64,000 bases of DNA from Pseudomonas sp. SL4(2022) (GTDB lineage: Bacteria > Pseudomonadota > Gammaproteobacteria > Pseudomonadales > Pseudomonadaceae). A program made the translations under genes and the position numbers. This document shows positions 18,594-26,614 of the stretch, in pieces (position 1 is the stretch's first letter; the number at the start of each line of letters is the position of its first letter). The notes under the pieces are model-generated. The model ran no database searches. It was not told the origin of the DNA and was given only the letters and a program-made list of their open reading frames with translations. Location of the stretch: contig NZ_CP113060.1 of the NCBI RefSeq assembly GCF_026625725.1, positions 1,370,001 through 1,434,000 on the forward strand, read 5' to 3'.

Positions 18594-19346
18594 ATGCAGA
18601 ACTATAAGAAGATCCTGCTGGCCGCGGCCGCCACTCTGGCCTTCGGCACCAGCGCCGTCGCTGCTGACAAACTGAAACTGGGCACCGAGGGCGCGTACCC
18701 ACCCTTCAATCTGATTGACGCCAGCGGCCAGGTCGGTGGTTTCGATGTAGAAATCGGCAAAGCGCTGTGCGCCAAGATGAAGGTCGAGTGCGAAGTGGTC
18801 ACCTCCGACTGGGACGGCATCATCCCGGCGTTGAACGCGAAGAAATTCGACTTCCTGATCGCGTCCATGTCGATCACCGAAGAGCGCCAGGCCGCCGTTG
18901 ACTTCACCTCGCCTTACTACACCAACAAGCTGCAGTTCATCGCGCCCAAAGGCGGCGATTTCAAAACCGATAAAGCCAGCCTGAAAGGCAAGGTTATTGG
19001 CGCACAGCGTGCGACCATCGCCGGCACCTGGTTGGAAGACAACCTCAACGGCGTGGTTGATATCAAACTGTACGACACCCAGGAAAACGCCTACCTCGAT
19101 CTGTCGTCGGGCCGCCTGGATGGCGTACTGGCTGACACCTTCGTCAACTGGGAATGGCTGAAGAGTGATGCCGGTAAAGGCTTCGAATTCAAGGGTGATC
19201 CGGTATTCGACAACGACAAGATCGGTATCGCCGTGCGCAAGGGCGACGCCCTGCGTGACAAGCTGAACGCCGCCCTGGCCGAGATCGTGGCTGACGGTAC
19301 CTACAAGAAGATCAACGACAAGTACTTCCCGTTCAGCATCTACTAA
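18594..19346 (+). CDS. Periplasmic amino-acid binding protein of the ABC transporter
   Basis: 250 residues with signal peptide MQNYKKILLAAAATLAFGTSAVAA. The start is at 18594 after GGAG; the preceding open sequence overlaps the ATPase in another frame. LKLGTEGAYPPFNLIDASGQVGGFDVEIGKALC and the disulfide-forming C-X6-C pattern (ALCAKMKVEC) are hallmarks of HisJ/ArtJ/AotJ-type proteins, so lysine, arginine, ornithine or histidine is the likely ligand. Exact specificity cannot be read. The gene is followed by a strong hairpin that probably raises its mRNA level over the permeases. Confidence 0.93.
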   Translation: MQNYKKILLAAAATLAFGTSAVAADKLKLGTEGAYPPFNLIDASGQVGGFDVEIGKALCAKMKVECEVVTSDWDGIIPALNAKKFDFLIASMSITEERQAAVDFTSPYYTNKLQFIAPKGGDFKTDKASLKGKVIGAQRATIAGTWLEDNLNGVVDIKLYDTQENAYLDLSSGRLDGVLADTFVNWEWLKSDAGKGFEFKGDPVFDNDKIGIAVRKGDALRDKLNAALAEIVADGTYKKINDKYFPFSIY

Positions 19347-19356
19347 GCTGCCGGCA

Positions 19357-19382
19357 CTGCGCCGCCCTCCGGGGCGGCGCAG
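19357..19382 (+). promoter_or_regulatory. mRNA-stabilising hairpin between binding-protein and permease genes
   Basis: CTGCGCCGCCC and GGGCGGCGCAG form an eleven-base perfect stem with a four-base loop and no T-tract. Such hairpins after binding-protein genes typically block 3' exonucleases so that the binding protein is made in excess. That role here is inferred. Confidence 0.7.
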
Positions 19383-19396
19383 GCTTCTGAGCCTCT

Positions 19397-20092
19397 ATGA
19401 ATTTCGACCTCTACGGATTCGGCCCGGCCCTGGCTGCTGGCACCCTGATGACCATCAAGCTGGCGCTCAGCGCGCTGTGCCTGGGTTTGGTGCTTGGCCT
19501 ACTCGGTGCCCTTGCCAAGACTTCTCCGTACAAGCCGCTGCAGTGGCTTGGCGGCACTTATTCAACCATCGTGCGCGGGATTCCCGAGCTGCTCTGGGTG
19601 TTGCTGATCTATTTCGGCACCGTGCAACTGATGCGCAACCTGGCGGACCTGCTCGGCATCGAAAGCCTTGAGCTGAATGCCTTTGCCGCCGGCACCATCG
19701 CCCTCGGCATCTGCTTCGGCGCGTATGCCACCGAAGTGTTTCGCGGCGCCATACTGGCCATACCCAAAGGCCATCGCGAAGCCGGCCAGGCGCTGGGCAT
19801 GTCCAAGCCACGAATCTTCTGGCGGCTGATCCTGCCGCAGATGTGGCGCATCGCCCTGCCCGGCCTGGGCAACCTGTTTATGATCCTGATGAAGGACACT
19901 GCACTGGTCTCGGTGATCGGCCTGGAAGAGATCATGCGCCGCTCACAAATCGCCGTGACTGCAAGCAAGGAACCCTTCACCTTCTATATGGTGGCGGCCT
20001 TTATCTACCTGGGCCTGACCGTACTGGCGATGATCGGCATGCACTTCCTCGAAAAACGCGCCAGCCGTGGCTTTATCAGGAGTGCCTCATGA
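19397..20092 (+). CDS. Polar amino-acid ABC transporter permease (HisQ type)
   Basis: 231 residues, inner-membrane protein with about five helices. The N-terminus reads GPALAAGTLMTIKLALSALCLGLVLGLLGAL. The permease EAA loop that docks on the ATPase is HREAGQALGMSKPRIFWRLILPQMWRIALPGLGN (about residues 125-160). It shares the operon with the ATPase and binding protein and overlaps the second permease by ATGA, consistent with a 1:1 heterodimer. Confidence 0.93.
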   Translation: MNFDLYGFGPALAAGTLMTIKLALSALCLGLVLGLLGALAKTSPYKPLQWLGGTYSTIVRGIPELLWVLLIYFGTVQLMRNLADLLGIESLELNAFAAGTIALGICFGAYATEVFRGAILAIPKGHREAGQALGMSKPRIFWRLILPQMWRIALPGLGNLFMILMKDTALVSVIGLEEIMRRSQIAVTASKEPFTFYMVAAFIYLGLTVLAMIGMHFLEKRASRGFIRSAS

Positions 20093-20778
20093 ACTGGGAA
20101 GTGATCATCAAGTGGCTGCCACGCCTGTCAGAAGGCGCCTTGCTGACCTTGGAACTAGTAGCCATCGCCGTTATCGCCGGACTCATCCTGGCGCTACCGA
20201 TGGGCATCGCACGCGCCTCACGGCACTGGTATGTGCGCGCCCTGCCTTACGGCTATATCTTCTTCTTCCGCGGCACACCATTGCTGGTGCAACTGTTCCT
20301 GGTTTATTACGGCCTGGCGCAATTTGATGCAGTACGCCAAGGTCCACTCTGGCCCTACCTGCGCGACCCTTACTGGTGCGCCGTCCTGACCATGACCATG
20401 CACACTGCGGCCTATATCGCCGAGATTCTGCGTGGCGCGATCCAGGCAGTGCCACCGGGCGAGATCGAAGCAGCGCGCGCACTGGGCATGTCGAGAGCCC
20501 AGGCAATGCTGTACATCATCCTGCCACGCGCCGCGCGCATCGGCCTGCCCGCTTACAGCAATGAAGTGATCCTGATGCTCAAGGCCAGCGCGCTGGCCAG
20601 CACCGTGACCCTGCTGGAGCTGACCGGCATGGCCCGCACGATCATTGCCCGCACCTACCTGCCCGTGGAGATATTCTTCGCGGCCGGAATGTTCTACCTG
20701 CTGATCGCCTTCCTGCTGGTGCGCGGGTTCAAGCTGCTGGAGCGCTGGCTGCGCGTCGACGCCTGCCAGGGCCGTTGA
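20089..20778 (+). CDS. Polar amino-acid ABC transporter permease (HisM type)
   Basis: 229 residues from the ATG at 20089 that overlaps the previous stop. Five predicted membrane helices begin with LSEGALLTLELVAIAVIAGLILALP. The RGTPLLVQLFLVYYGL motif is typical of the second permease in HisM/ArtM families. The EAA loop is PPGEIEAARALGMSRAQAMLYIILPRAARIGLPAYSNE. It ends the operon; a CCCGAGGG/CCCTCGGG hairpin follows within ten bases. Confidence 0.93.
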   Translation: MNWEVIIKWLPRLSEGALLTLELVAIAVIAGLILALPMGIARASRHWYVRALPYGYIFFFRGTPLLVQLFLVYYGLAQFDAVRQGPLWPYLRDPYWCAVLTMTMHTAAYIAEILRGAIQAVPPGEIEAARALGMSRAQAMLYIILPRAARIGLPAYSNEVILMLKASALASTVTLLELTGMARTIIARTYLPVEIFFAAGMFYLLIAFLLVRGFKLLERWLRVDACQGR

Positions 20779-20781
20779 TTA

Positions 20782-20803
20782 CCCGAGGGCCTAGCCCCTC
20801 GGG
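20782..20803 (+). terminator. Hairpin after the ABC transporter operon
   Basis: CCCGAGGG and CCCTCGGG pair perfectly around a six-base loop. The T-tract is weak, so it may be a stabiliser or factor-dependent end rather than a classic terminator. It lies immediately before the methyltransferase start. Confidence 0.5.
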
Positions 20804-20814
20804 CGGTATTGCTC

Positions 20815-22089
20815 ATGCCAGCCTCATCAAGCCCCGCAGCCCTGCAAAACGCTGACCTGCAGCAGCGCTTCAACGTACTTGATCGTTTTCTGGTCGAGCA
20901 CCAGGCACTCTGGCGACCACGACCGTTCGTGTACCACACCGGCCTGCCGTGGGAAGCTGAATACCCGCAACTGGCCACCTGGCTCAGGACGCAAAGCCTG
21001 GAGCATGCAGAAGCTGCACATAATCAGCCGCATCGGTTACCCGCACCCGCGCCATTCCCGCAACTGGCCGCCCAGGCTCACATGCTAAGCCTGATCGGTG
21101 AACTACCTCGACAACCAGGCACCGCTCTGCCCCCACGCCTTAGCAATGATGTGCCGGGACGCAAGTGGCAGCAGATCGACGCCTTCGCCCGCAGCCTGAG
21201 CTTTACCCACGCGCCGCAGCACTGGCTGGACTGGTGTGCCGGCAAGGGCCACCTCGGACGCCGGCTGGCGCACGACGGCGGCACCCTGACCTGCCTGGAA
21301 TACGACGCACACCTGGTCAACAGCGGCCAGTTGCTCAGCCAGAAGCTCGGCATCAGCGCCGCCCATATTCAACAGGATGTACTGGCTGAGAATGCTGCCA
21401 GACGCTTGCAGGCACACCACTGCCCGGTGGCACTGCACGCCTGTGGTGAACTGCATATACGCCTGCTGCAACTCGCCAGCCAGATTGGCTGCCAGCAACT
21501 GGCCGTCGCCCCCTGCTGCTATAACCGTATCAACAGCACCCACTACCAGGCATTGTCCGCAAACGCCCAGGCATCCGCGCTGAAGCTGTCCATCGATGAC
21601 CTCGGCTTACCCATGAGTGAAACCGTCACAGCTGGCGCCCGTATACGTCGTCAGCGCGACCAATCCATGGCCCGCCGCCTGGCCTTCGACATACTGCAAC
21701 GCCAACTCCGCGGTATCGACAAATACCTACCTACGCCTTCCGTGCCGGCTGCCTGGCTGGACAAACCCTTTGCTGATTACTGCCGCGACCTCGCCACACT
21801 GAAACAGCTGCCGGCACCAACCCGAGATGACTGGCCGCACCTGGAGCAACAAGGCTGGCAACGCTTGGCCGAAGTACGCAACCTGGAACTCTTACGCGGA
21901 TTATTCCGTCGCCCACTGGAACTCTGGCTGCTGCTAGATCGCGCACTGTTTCTTCAGGAGCAGGGCTATAACGTGCGCCTGGGCACCTTCTGCGCAACCG
22001 AGCAAAGCCCGCGAAACCTGCTGTTACTGGCCGAACACCAACATCAGTTGCCCACAGCTTCTGTGGATAACTCTGTTGACAGATTCTGA
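20815..22089 (+). CDS. SAM-dependent methyltransferase (Methyltransf_32-like)
   Basis: 424 residues from the ATG at 20815; a TTG two codons earlier is the only other nearby start. The SAM-binding core has DWCAGKGHLGRRLA (about residues 142-155), CLEYDAHLV and, further on, VALHACGELHIRLLQLA and APCCYNR. This HACG...CCY combination is typical of the Methyltransf_32 group (METTL25/GSTCD relatives), whose substrates are poorly known in bacteria. The C-terminal 150 residues have no motif I recognise. The end of the coding region contains a perfect DnaA-box sequence. It stands between an ABC transporter and tRNA-Thr. Confidence 0.8.
   Translation: MPASSSPAALQNADLQQRFNVLDRFLVEHQALWRPRPFVYHTGLPWEAEYPQLATWLRTQSLEHAEAAHNQPHRLPAPAPFPQLAAQAHMLSLIGELPRQPGTALPPRLSNDVPGRKWQQIDAFARSLSFTHAPQHWLDWCAGKGHLGRRLAHDGGTLTCLEYDAHLVNSGQLLSQKLGISAAHIQQDVLAENAARRLQAHHCPVALHACGELHIRLLQLASQIGCQQLAVAPCCYNRINSTHYQALSANAQASALKLSIDDLGLPMSETVTAGARIRRQRDQSMARRLAFDILQRQLRGIDKYLPTPSVPAAWLDKPFADYCRDLATLKQLPAPTRDDWPHLEQQGWQRLAEVRNLELLRGLFRRPLELWLLLDRALFLQEQGYNVRLGTFCATEQSPRNLLLLAEHQHQLPTASVDNSVDRF
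22062..22070 (-). promoter_or_regulatory. DnaA-box sequence at the end of the methyltransferase gene
   Basis: TGTGGATAA is the exact complement of the DnaA consensus TTATCCACA. A second, one-base variant (TGTGCATAA) lies about 175 bases on, near 22238-22246, beyond an AT-rich stretch. No dnaA, dnaN or other origin gene is nearby, so titration, gene regulation or chance are all possible. Confidence 0.4.
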
Positions 22090-22318
22090 GCAAATCACGC
22101 AAACGCTCGCCAATTCACGCCACCAATTAACTGGACATTTTTTGATCTAAAAAGTATTTCCTTTAAAAACATACCGTTAGCAAATACAGCGAACCAGCGC
22201 ACAAAGTTTGCGCACGCTCGTACCAAATGCACTGCGTATGTGCATAAGCCATCGCCCACTGATAACGAGGCCAACACAGAACTGCACACAGATGGCTTTA
22301 CTCGGCCAAATGAATGGA

Positions 22319-22324
22319 TATAAT
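22319..22324 (+). promoter_or_regulatory. -10 element of the tRNA-Thr promoter
   Basis: A perfect TATAAT is placed 14 bases before the mature tRNA, with a weaker TTTACT -35 at 22297-22302 (16-base spacer). The preceding 200 bases after the methyltransferase stop are AT-rich and show no credible gene. Confidence 0.75.
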
Positions 22325-22338
22325 GGCGACCCTCAAAG

Positions 22339-22414
<76 letters not shown>

Positions 22415-22417
22415 TAT

Positions 22418-22450
22418 AAAAAAGCCCCGCTGCGATGCGGGGCTTTTTTT
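22418..22450. terminator. Bidirectional terminator between tRNA-Thr and the EPS operon
   Basis: AAAGCCCCGC pairs with GCGGGGCTTT, flanked by A and T runs on both sides. It can end tRNA-Thr rightward and the whole polysaccharide operon leftward, whose last stop codon is 34 bases away. Confidence 0.9.
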
Positions 22451-22483
22451 ACACTGAATATGCTGGCTCACCGACCTCTTGAC

Positions 22484-24001
22484 TCAAACCAGTTCGGGCA
22501 CCTTGGCGATCACTGGCAGTTTTAAGTAACGCATTACATCGGTATCGGACTTTAAGCTGTCATCCAGAAACTCTACGACAAATGCCAAGCCAACACCGCC
22601 AATCAGACCAACAACGAGCACGCCCACTAGTACCAGCCACAGCTTGGGGCTGACCGGGCGATTGCTGACAGTGGCCCAGTTAACTACCGATACATTACCA
22701 ATCTTGGCTGCAGCCTGTGCCGAGAGAAATCGTGTTTCCTCGGTTTTCTCCAGGTACAGTTGACGCGTTTCTCGCAGTACTTGCAGCTGCTGGACTAAAT
22801 GTTTGTATTGCGCTTCCTGGCCATTTAGGTCGTCCATACGCGCCCGTGTCTCCCGCTCAAGCTGCAGCCAGTTCTCCAGCGCTTGGCGATAGCCGGCAAG
22901 CAGGGCTTCATGCTGCATCAGGTCATCACGCAAGCGTGCATGCAGTGGGTTGATGCCACGCTCTGATGAGGTGTATCGCTGCCCTTCCTGACTTTTCAGC
23001 AAACGATTGATCACCGCGATTTCCTCGCGCAGGGAACGCAGACGTGGATCATTATCAGAGAAGCGCTGCGCAATATCGGCCTCCTGGCGCTGCAAATCCG
23101 CCAGTTGCTTGCTCAGTTCACTAATGGCATATCCGTTGGACGTTTCGGCACCGCTCAACTGGGTTGTGGCAGGCACCGAGGCCAACTGCGAGCGAAGAAC
23201 CTCAATCTGACGTTCGGACTGGCTAACAGAGACCTTAAAGCTGTCGATGTGCTTGCGGACTTCATTAATGCGTTCAATCTGCTGACTACGCTGCTTGTCC
23301 ACGTCGACAATTTGCTTCTCGGTACGGAAACGGTTTACCGCTTTTTCGGTTTCTGCCAGCTGACTATCAAGCTGCGTCAGCTGTTCTGTAAAGAATCCGG
23401 CCTGCTCACGCTGGTAGATCCTCACGCGCTCGGTGAGGTACTGGCGCACCAGTTCATTGACGCCTAGCATCGCCGACTCCGGCGATTTACTGCGTAGCGA
23501 AACCTCGATGATATTGGAGCTTTTTAAAGCCTGAGCATTGAGGTCCTTCAGAAAGCGATTCACCGCCTGGCCTTCCAGAGTCCGGTCACTGGAAAGAGGA
23601 AAGAAGTAGTCCTCCAGACCGCGATAGATATCACGACCCAATTGCAGCACCCCTTTTGGGGTATACCAGGGGTGCTCCACATCGATACCCGGAAACAGGC
23701 GCTGGGGCGTCACCTGAGACACCACTTTCTGCGCCAGGTCACCGCTGGTAAGGATGCTCGACTCTGAATGCAGTTGCTCTTCACGCACAACCGACATCAT
23801 CGGCGTACGAAACTGACTGGTTGCCAGTACGGGCATGTAGATATCTTCCTGGCCGATTCTCACCAACAGACGCGCGGTGGACTCGTAGGTCGGAGCGATC
23901 AGCTTGAGACCGGCAAAGCCACCGAGTAACGCCGCCAGAAAGAAGCAACCAACAACCAGCTTACGCTTGAACAAAATATTAAGAATGTCACGAATAGTCA
24001 T
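22484..24001 (-). CDS. Polysaccharide chain-length/co-polymerase protein (Wzz/GumC type, PslE-like)
   Basis: 505 residues. One N-terminal membrane helix (LVVGCFFLAALLGGFAGLKLI) and one near the C-terminus (LWLVLVGVLVVGLIGGVGLAFVVEFLDDSL) bracket a long periplasmic coiled coil, the Wzz topology. The N-terminal ESTARLLVRIGQEDIY fits the GumC/PCP-2 group. There is no cytoplasmic tyrosine-kinase domain; the protein ends at residue 505 after DVMRYLKLPVIAKVPELV. A separate degenerate CpsD-like protein is encoded four genes upstream. It would set chain length and link polymerase to the Wza exporter. Last gene of the operon, overlapping the hydrolase gene by four bases. Confidence 0.9.
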   Translation of the reverse strand: MTIRDILNILFKRKLVVGCFFLAALLGGFAGLKLIAPTYESTARLLVRIGQEDIYMPVLATSQFRTPMMSVVREEQLHSESSILTSGDLAQKVVSQVTPQRLFPGIDVEHPWYTPKGVLQLGRDIYRGLEDYFFPLSSDRTLEGQAVNRFLKDLNAQALKSSNIIEVSLRSKSPESAMLGVNELVRQYLTERVRIYQREQAGFFTEQLTQLDSQLAETEKAVNRFRTEKQIVDVDKQRSQQIERINEVRKHIDSFKVSVSQSERQIEVLRSQLASVPATTQLSGAETSNGYAISELSKQLADLQRQEADIAQRFSDNDPRLRSLREEIAVINRLLKSQEGQRYTSSERGINPLHARLRDDLMQHEALLAGYRQALENWLQLERETRARMDDLNGQEAQYKHLVQQLQVLRETRQLYLEKTEETRFLSAQAAAKIGNVSVVNWATVSNRPVSPKLWLVLVGVLVVGLIGGVGLAFVVEFLDDSLKSDTDVMRYLKLPVIAKVPELV

Positions 24002-25164
24002 CGGGCATTTACCTGCATAGCTTTACGGCGGAAAACCTCGGCAGCTGGGCGCTGACTGCCATCAGCACGATATAAGCCAAAAGAACCCAGGCCATCCGGC
24101 GATGGGTAGTCTTCCAGGGCAAACCAGTAGACACGCTCTACGTTAGCCGCCAGATCACCACGCACGCCATGACCGTATGGCGCAGATGTCAGACGCTGCT
24201 GGATAAACTCCAGGGTGGCCATCAGGCGCTCACTAAGCTCCTGATCAGTGACACCCAAGCGGTGGTCAGCCACGAAATAACCTATCTCGGTAATCCATAT
24301 GGGCTTATCTGGATAGCCTTTGAGGTCCATCATCAACTGCAGATTGAAGACCTTGCCCAGATAGCCGGGATCATCGTGACTGCCCACAACGCCGAGCTCG
24401 GCATAACGTTTCACATCACGATCCATATCTTCAGGGTCGCGTATCCCGTCCCACCAATGAAACAGATAGGGGTGCACGGCCATGATGTCGAAGGTCTCGC
24501 CATAGGCGACGTCGCCCTCCCACAATTGCCAGAAGAAAATCAGATCGGACTTCGACAAGCCTGGATGTACCAGTTTGATCTGCTTACGCACACCTGCAGT
24601 CTCTTCATGCACCGCACGCATCAAGCGCACGAAAGCCGGCGCATCGGGTTTTGGCCCCCAGAACTGCTTGATATTCGGCTCGTTCCAGACTTGCCAGTAA
24701 ACGATTGGGGTGAATGTTTGCGGGTAATTACCGTTCGGGCCATAGCGTTCGATGGAGGCTTTCAGGAAGCGCGCATAGTCGGCAAAAGCCGAATCTGCGG
24801 GTGCCATCTGGTAGATCTCATCAGGTTTGCTTTCTGGCCGTAGGGCCCACGCTGGCGCATAGTGGACTATCGGAAACAATTCGATCTGCTCTTCATAGGC
24901 CACCCGCACCAAAGTATCGAGCGCCTGCCAATCGTATTGCCCTTTCACCGCCTCAACTTGACGCCACTCCCAATCCAGCCGGACCTGGCTGACACCCAAC
25001 GCCCTGGCCTTCTGGAAGCGTGCACGCAAGCTGCTTTCATCGCCGGGAATCCACATGGCATTGATGCCGATGGACAATGCCTGCGCGCTAGCTACTGTGC
25101 TGCACAGCAGCACCACCAGCAGCACCAACTGACGCAAGATGCGGGCAAGAGTAGGGCTATTCAT
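23998..25164 (-). CDS. Periplasmic glycoside hydrolase of clan GH-A (PslG-like)
   Basis: 388 residues. The signal peptide ends near TVASAQA. It is a TIM-barrel glycosidase: the acid/base is E162 in WQVWNEPN and the nucleophile E292 in IWITEIGYF. DWEWRQVEAVKGQYDW is the usual start of the barrel in GH39/GH5-like enzymes. P. aeruginosa PslG, an endoglycosidase in the Psl operon, is the closest functional model by context. The likely job is trimming or clearing of polymer in the periplasm. It overlaps the Wza-type gene by one base (TGATG) and the Wzz-type gene by four, so the three are tightly coupled. Confidence 0.87.
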   Translation of the reverse strand: MNSPTLARILRQLVLLVVLLCSTVASAQALSIGINAMWIPGDESSLRARFQKARALGVSQVRLDWEWRQVEAVKGQYDWQALDTLVRVAYEEQIELFPIVHYAPAWALRPESKPDEIYQMAPADSAFADYARFLKASIERYGPNGNYPQTFTPIVYWQVWNEPNIKQFWGPKPDAPAFVRLMRAVHEETAGVRKQIKLVHPGLSKSDLIFFWQLWEGDVAYGETFDIMAVHPYLFHWWDGIRDPEDMDRDVKRYAELGVVGSHDDPGYLGKVFNLQLMMDLKGYPDKPIWITEIGYFVADHRLGVTDQELSERLMATLEFIQQRLTSAPYGHGVRGDLAANVERVYWFALEDYPSPDGLGSFGLYRADGSQRPAAEVFRRKAMQVNAR

Positions 25165-25907
25165 CAGTCATTGTCGTCCTTGTCATGCTCGATCACATAA
25201 CTCACCCCAAAGCCCAGCTGGACACCCTTGAACAACACCAGATCGGTGATGTACTGCTGAACCCAGCGATTGGCATTGGCAATGGGCGAGCGCGGTACAT
25301 AGATCACGTCGGAAGGCGATAGCGCCACCTGCAAGTCGACCTTGCTCTGTTCGACGGCTCCATCACTGAGGTCCAGGTGATAAGGGATTGGCTCACCGTT
25401 GGGGCCTTTGCGAATCAGGATAACCGACTCCATATTGGCGGTAGGTAGCGTACCGCCAGCGCGGTAGATGGCCTGAATAACCGACATCCCACCGTCCAGT
25501 GAGACCACCTGAGGCACAGAGACCTCACCACCGACATAAGCGCGAAAGCCTTTAAAAGATCTCGCGATCACTGCAATAGAGGGATCTTTCAAGTGCTTGG
25601 AGTACTTATCGGTCAACACAGCATCCAGCTGCTTGGGCGTCATGCCGGCGACCTTGAGCTCATCAATCAATTGCAGCGTGATGTAGCCATCAGGGCGCAC
25701 TTTGATCGCTTCATTGAGCTCCTGGGTGTAGAAGAACTTTATCTCCAGATCATCGCCAGGGCGGATCAGGTACTCGAGCTCGGGAACAACGCCATCACCG
25801 CCAACCAGAGGCAAGCCTTCAGCACCCGGCAAGTGATTGACCTTGATCGCGCTGCAGCCTGCAGCCAATACGGCAGCCAACAACACAAGGCTGCATTTCA
25901 AGCCCAT
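25164..25907 (-). CDS. Outer-membrane polysaccharide export lipoprotein (Wza/PslD-like)
   Basis: 247 residues from the ATG at 25907 (MGLKCSLVLLAAVLAAGC); two in-frame ATGs lie up to five codons upstream. The lipobox LAAGC predicts a lipid anchor. The Poly_export motif YLIRPGDDLEIKFFYTQELNE is near residue 47 and is followed by a SLBB-like domain (AYVGGEVSVPQVVSLDGGMSVIQAIYRAGG). It would form the export channel through the outer membrane for the polymer made by this cluster. The C-terminal SPSDVIYVPRSPIANANRWVQQYI is normal for the family. Confidence 0.92.
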   Translation of the reverse strand: MGLKCSLVLLAAVLAAGCSAIKVNHLPGAEGLPLVGGDGVVPELEYLIRPGDDLEIKFFYTQELNEAIKVRPDGYITLQLIDELKVAGMTPKQLDAVLTDKYSKHLKDPSIAVIARSFKGFRAYVGGEVSVPQVVSLDGGMSVIQAIYRAGGTLPTANMESVILIRKGPNGEPIPYHLDLSDGAVEQSKVDLQVALSPSDVIYVPRSPIANANRWVQQYITDLVLFKGVQLGFGVSYVIEHDKDDND

Positions 25908-25964
25908 TCCCCACATAAGCAACTCTTCCTTAGCAACGTAGATCCGATGGTCTGCGGTAACGCC

Positions 25965-26585
25965 CTATAACCAGCGATACAGCCAATCCGGAATAAAATT
26001 GAGAGTCCGATTGAGCACCACCCCAAGCAGCTCACCACCGCTTTCCTGCAAGCGCTGGCTGACATAGCGCGCGACCTGGCGACGGGTTCTGTTGGCATGA
26101 GCCACCAGCACGACGCCATCCATACAGTTGGCGGCCACCATCGATACGGGAGAAACCGTCGGCGGAGGCATGTCCCACAACACCAGGGCAAATTGCTCGC
26201 GCAAATGGCCGAAGACCTCTTGCGTATCGTCACCGCCGAGACCGAACAAGCGCAGGCAGGTATTCAGCGACAGGCTCACTCTGGCGACCGCCTGGCCCGG
26301 AATCCGCAAGCGCTCCAAGTCGCCATCCAGACCTTCGTCATCACTCACGTCAGCACGCACTTCCACCACCAGTACCTGACCAAAGGCTGCCGCCAACTCT
26401 TCAGCCGCCTGCTGGGCAATAAACGTGGCACCGACCCGACGTGCCACACCAACAATCATCAGCTGACTGAGTTGGCGCTGGCGCGCCTCGCGCAGAACCC
26501 GAGCCATTAGCTCCTGCATGGGCAACGCCAGACGGCCATCTCCCACTAGAGGTTGAGGTACTGCTTGAGGATTGACTGCATTCAT
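25965..26585 (-). CDS. CpsD/CapB-like cytoplasmic ATPase with degenerate P-loop
   Basis: 206 residues, the size of a stand-alone BY-kinase catalytic domain. The fold pattern is readable: MIVGVARRVGATFIAQQAAEELA (residues 43-65) stands where Walker A should be, VLVVEVRADVS (71-81) at Walker A', and ALVLWDMPPP (133-142) at Walker B. The Walker A lysine is lost (G52-A53-T54 in place of GKT), and there is no C-terminal tyrosine cluster. Ordinary kinase activity is therefore unlikely. A structural or regulatory role with the Wzz-type protein is inferred. It sits between the acyltransferase and Wza-type genes with short gaps. Confidence 0.78.
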   Translation of the reverse strand: MNAVNPQAVPQPLVGDGRLALPMQELMARVLREARQRQLSQLMIVGVARRVGATFIAQQAAEELAAAFGQVLVVEVRADVSDDEGLDGDLERLRIPGQAVARVSLSLNTCLRLFGLGGDDTQEVFGHLREQFALVLWDMPPPTVSPVSMVAANCMDGVVLVAHANRTRRQVARYVSQRLQESGGELLGVVLNRTLNFIPDWLYRWL

Positions 26586-26614
26586 ATTGCTATCCCTTGA
26601 GCTCGCTGAGGACG

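Noticed and set aside
22095-22289. 64-codon leftward frame before tRNA-Thr
   Set aside because: No ribosome site, no conserved pattern, and it covers the AT-rich tRNA promoter region.
22049-22338. Replication origin
   Set aside because: Only two DnaA-like boxes and no dnaA, dnaN, rpmH or parAB genes; far too little for an origin.
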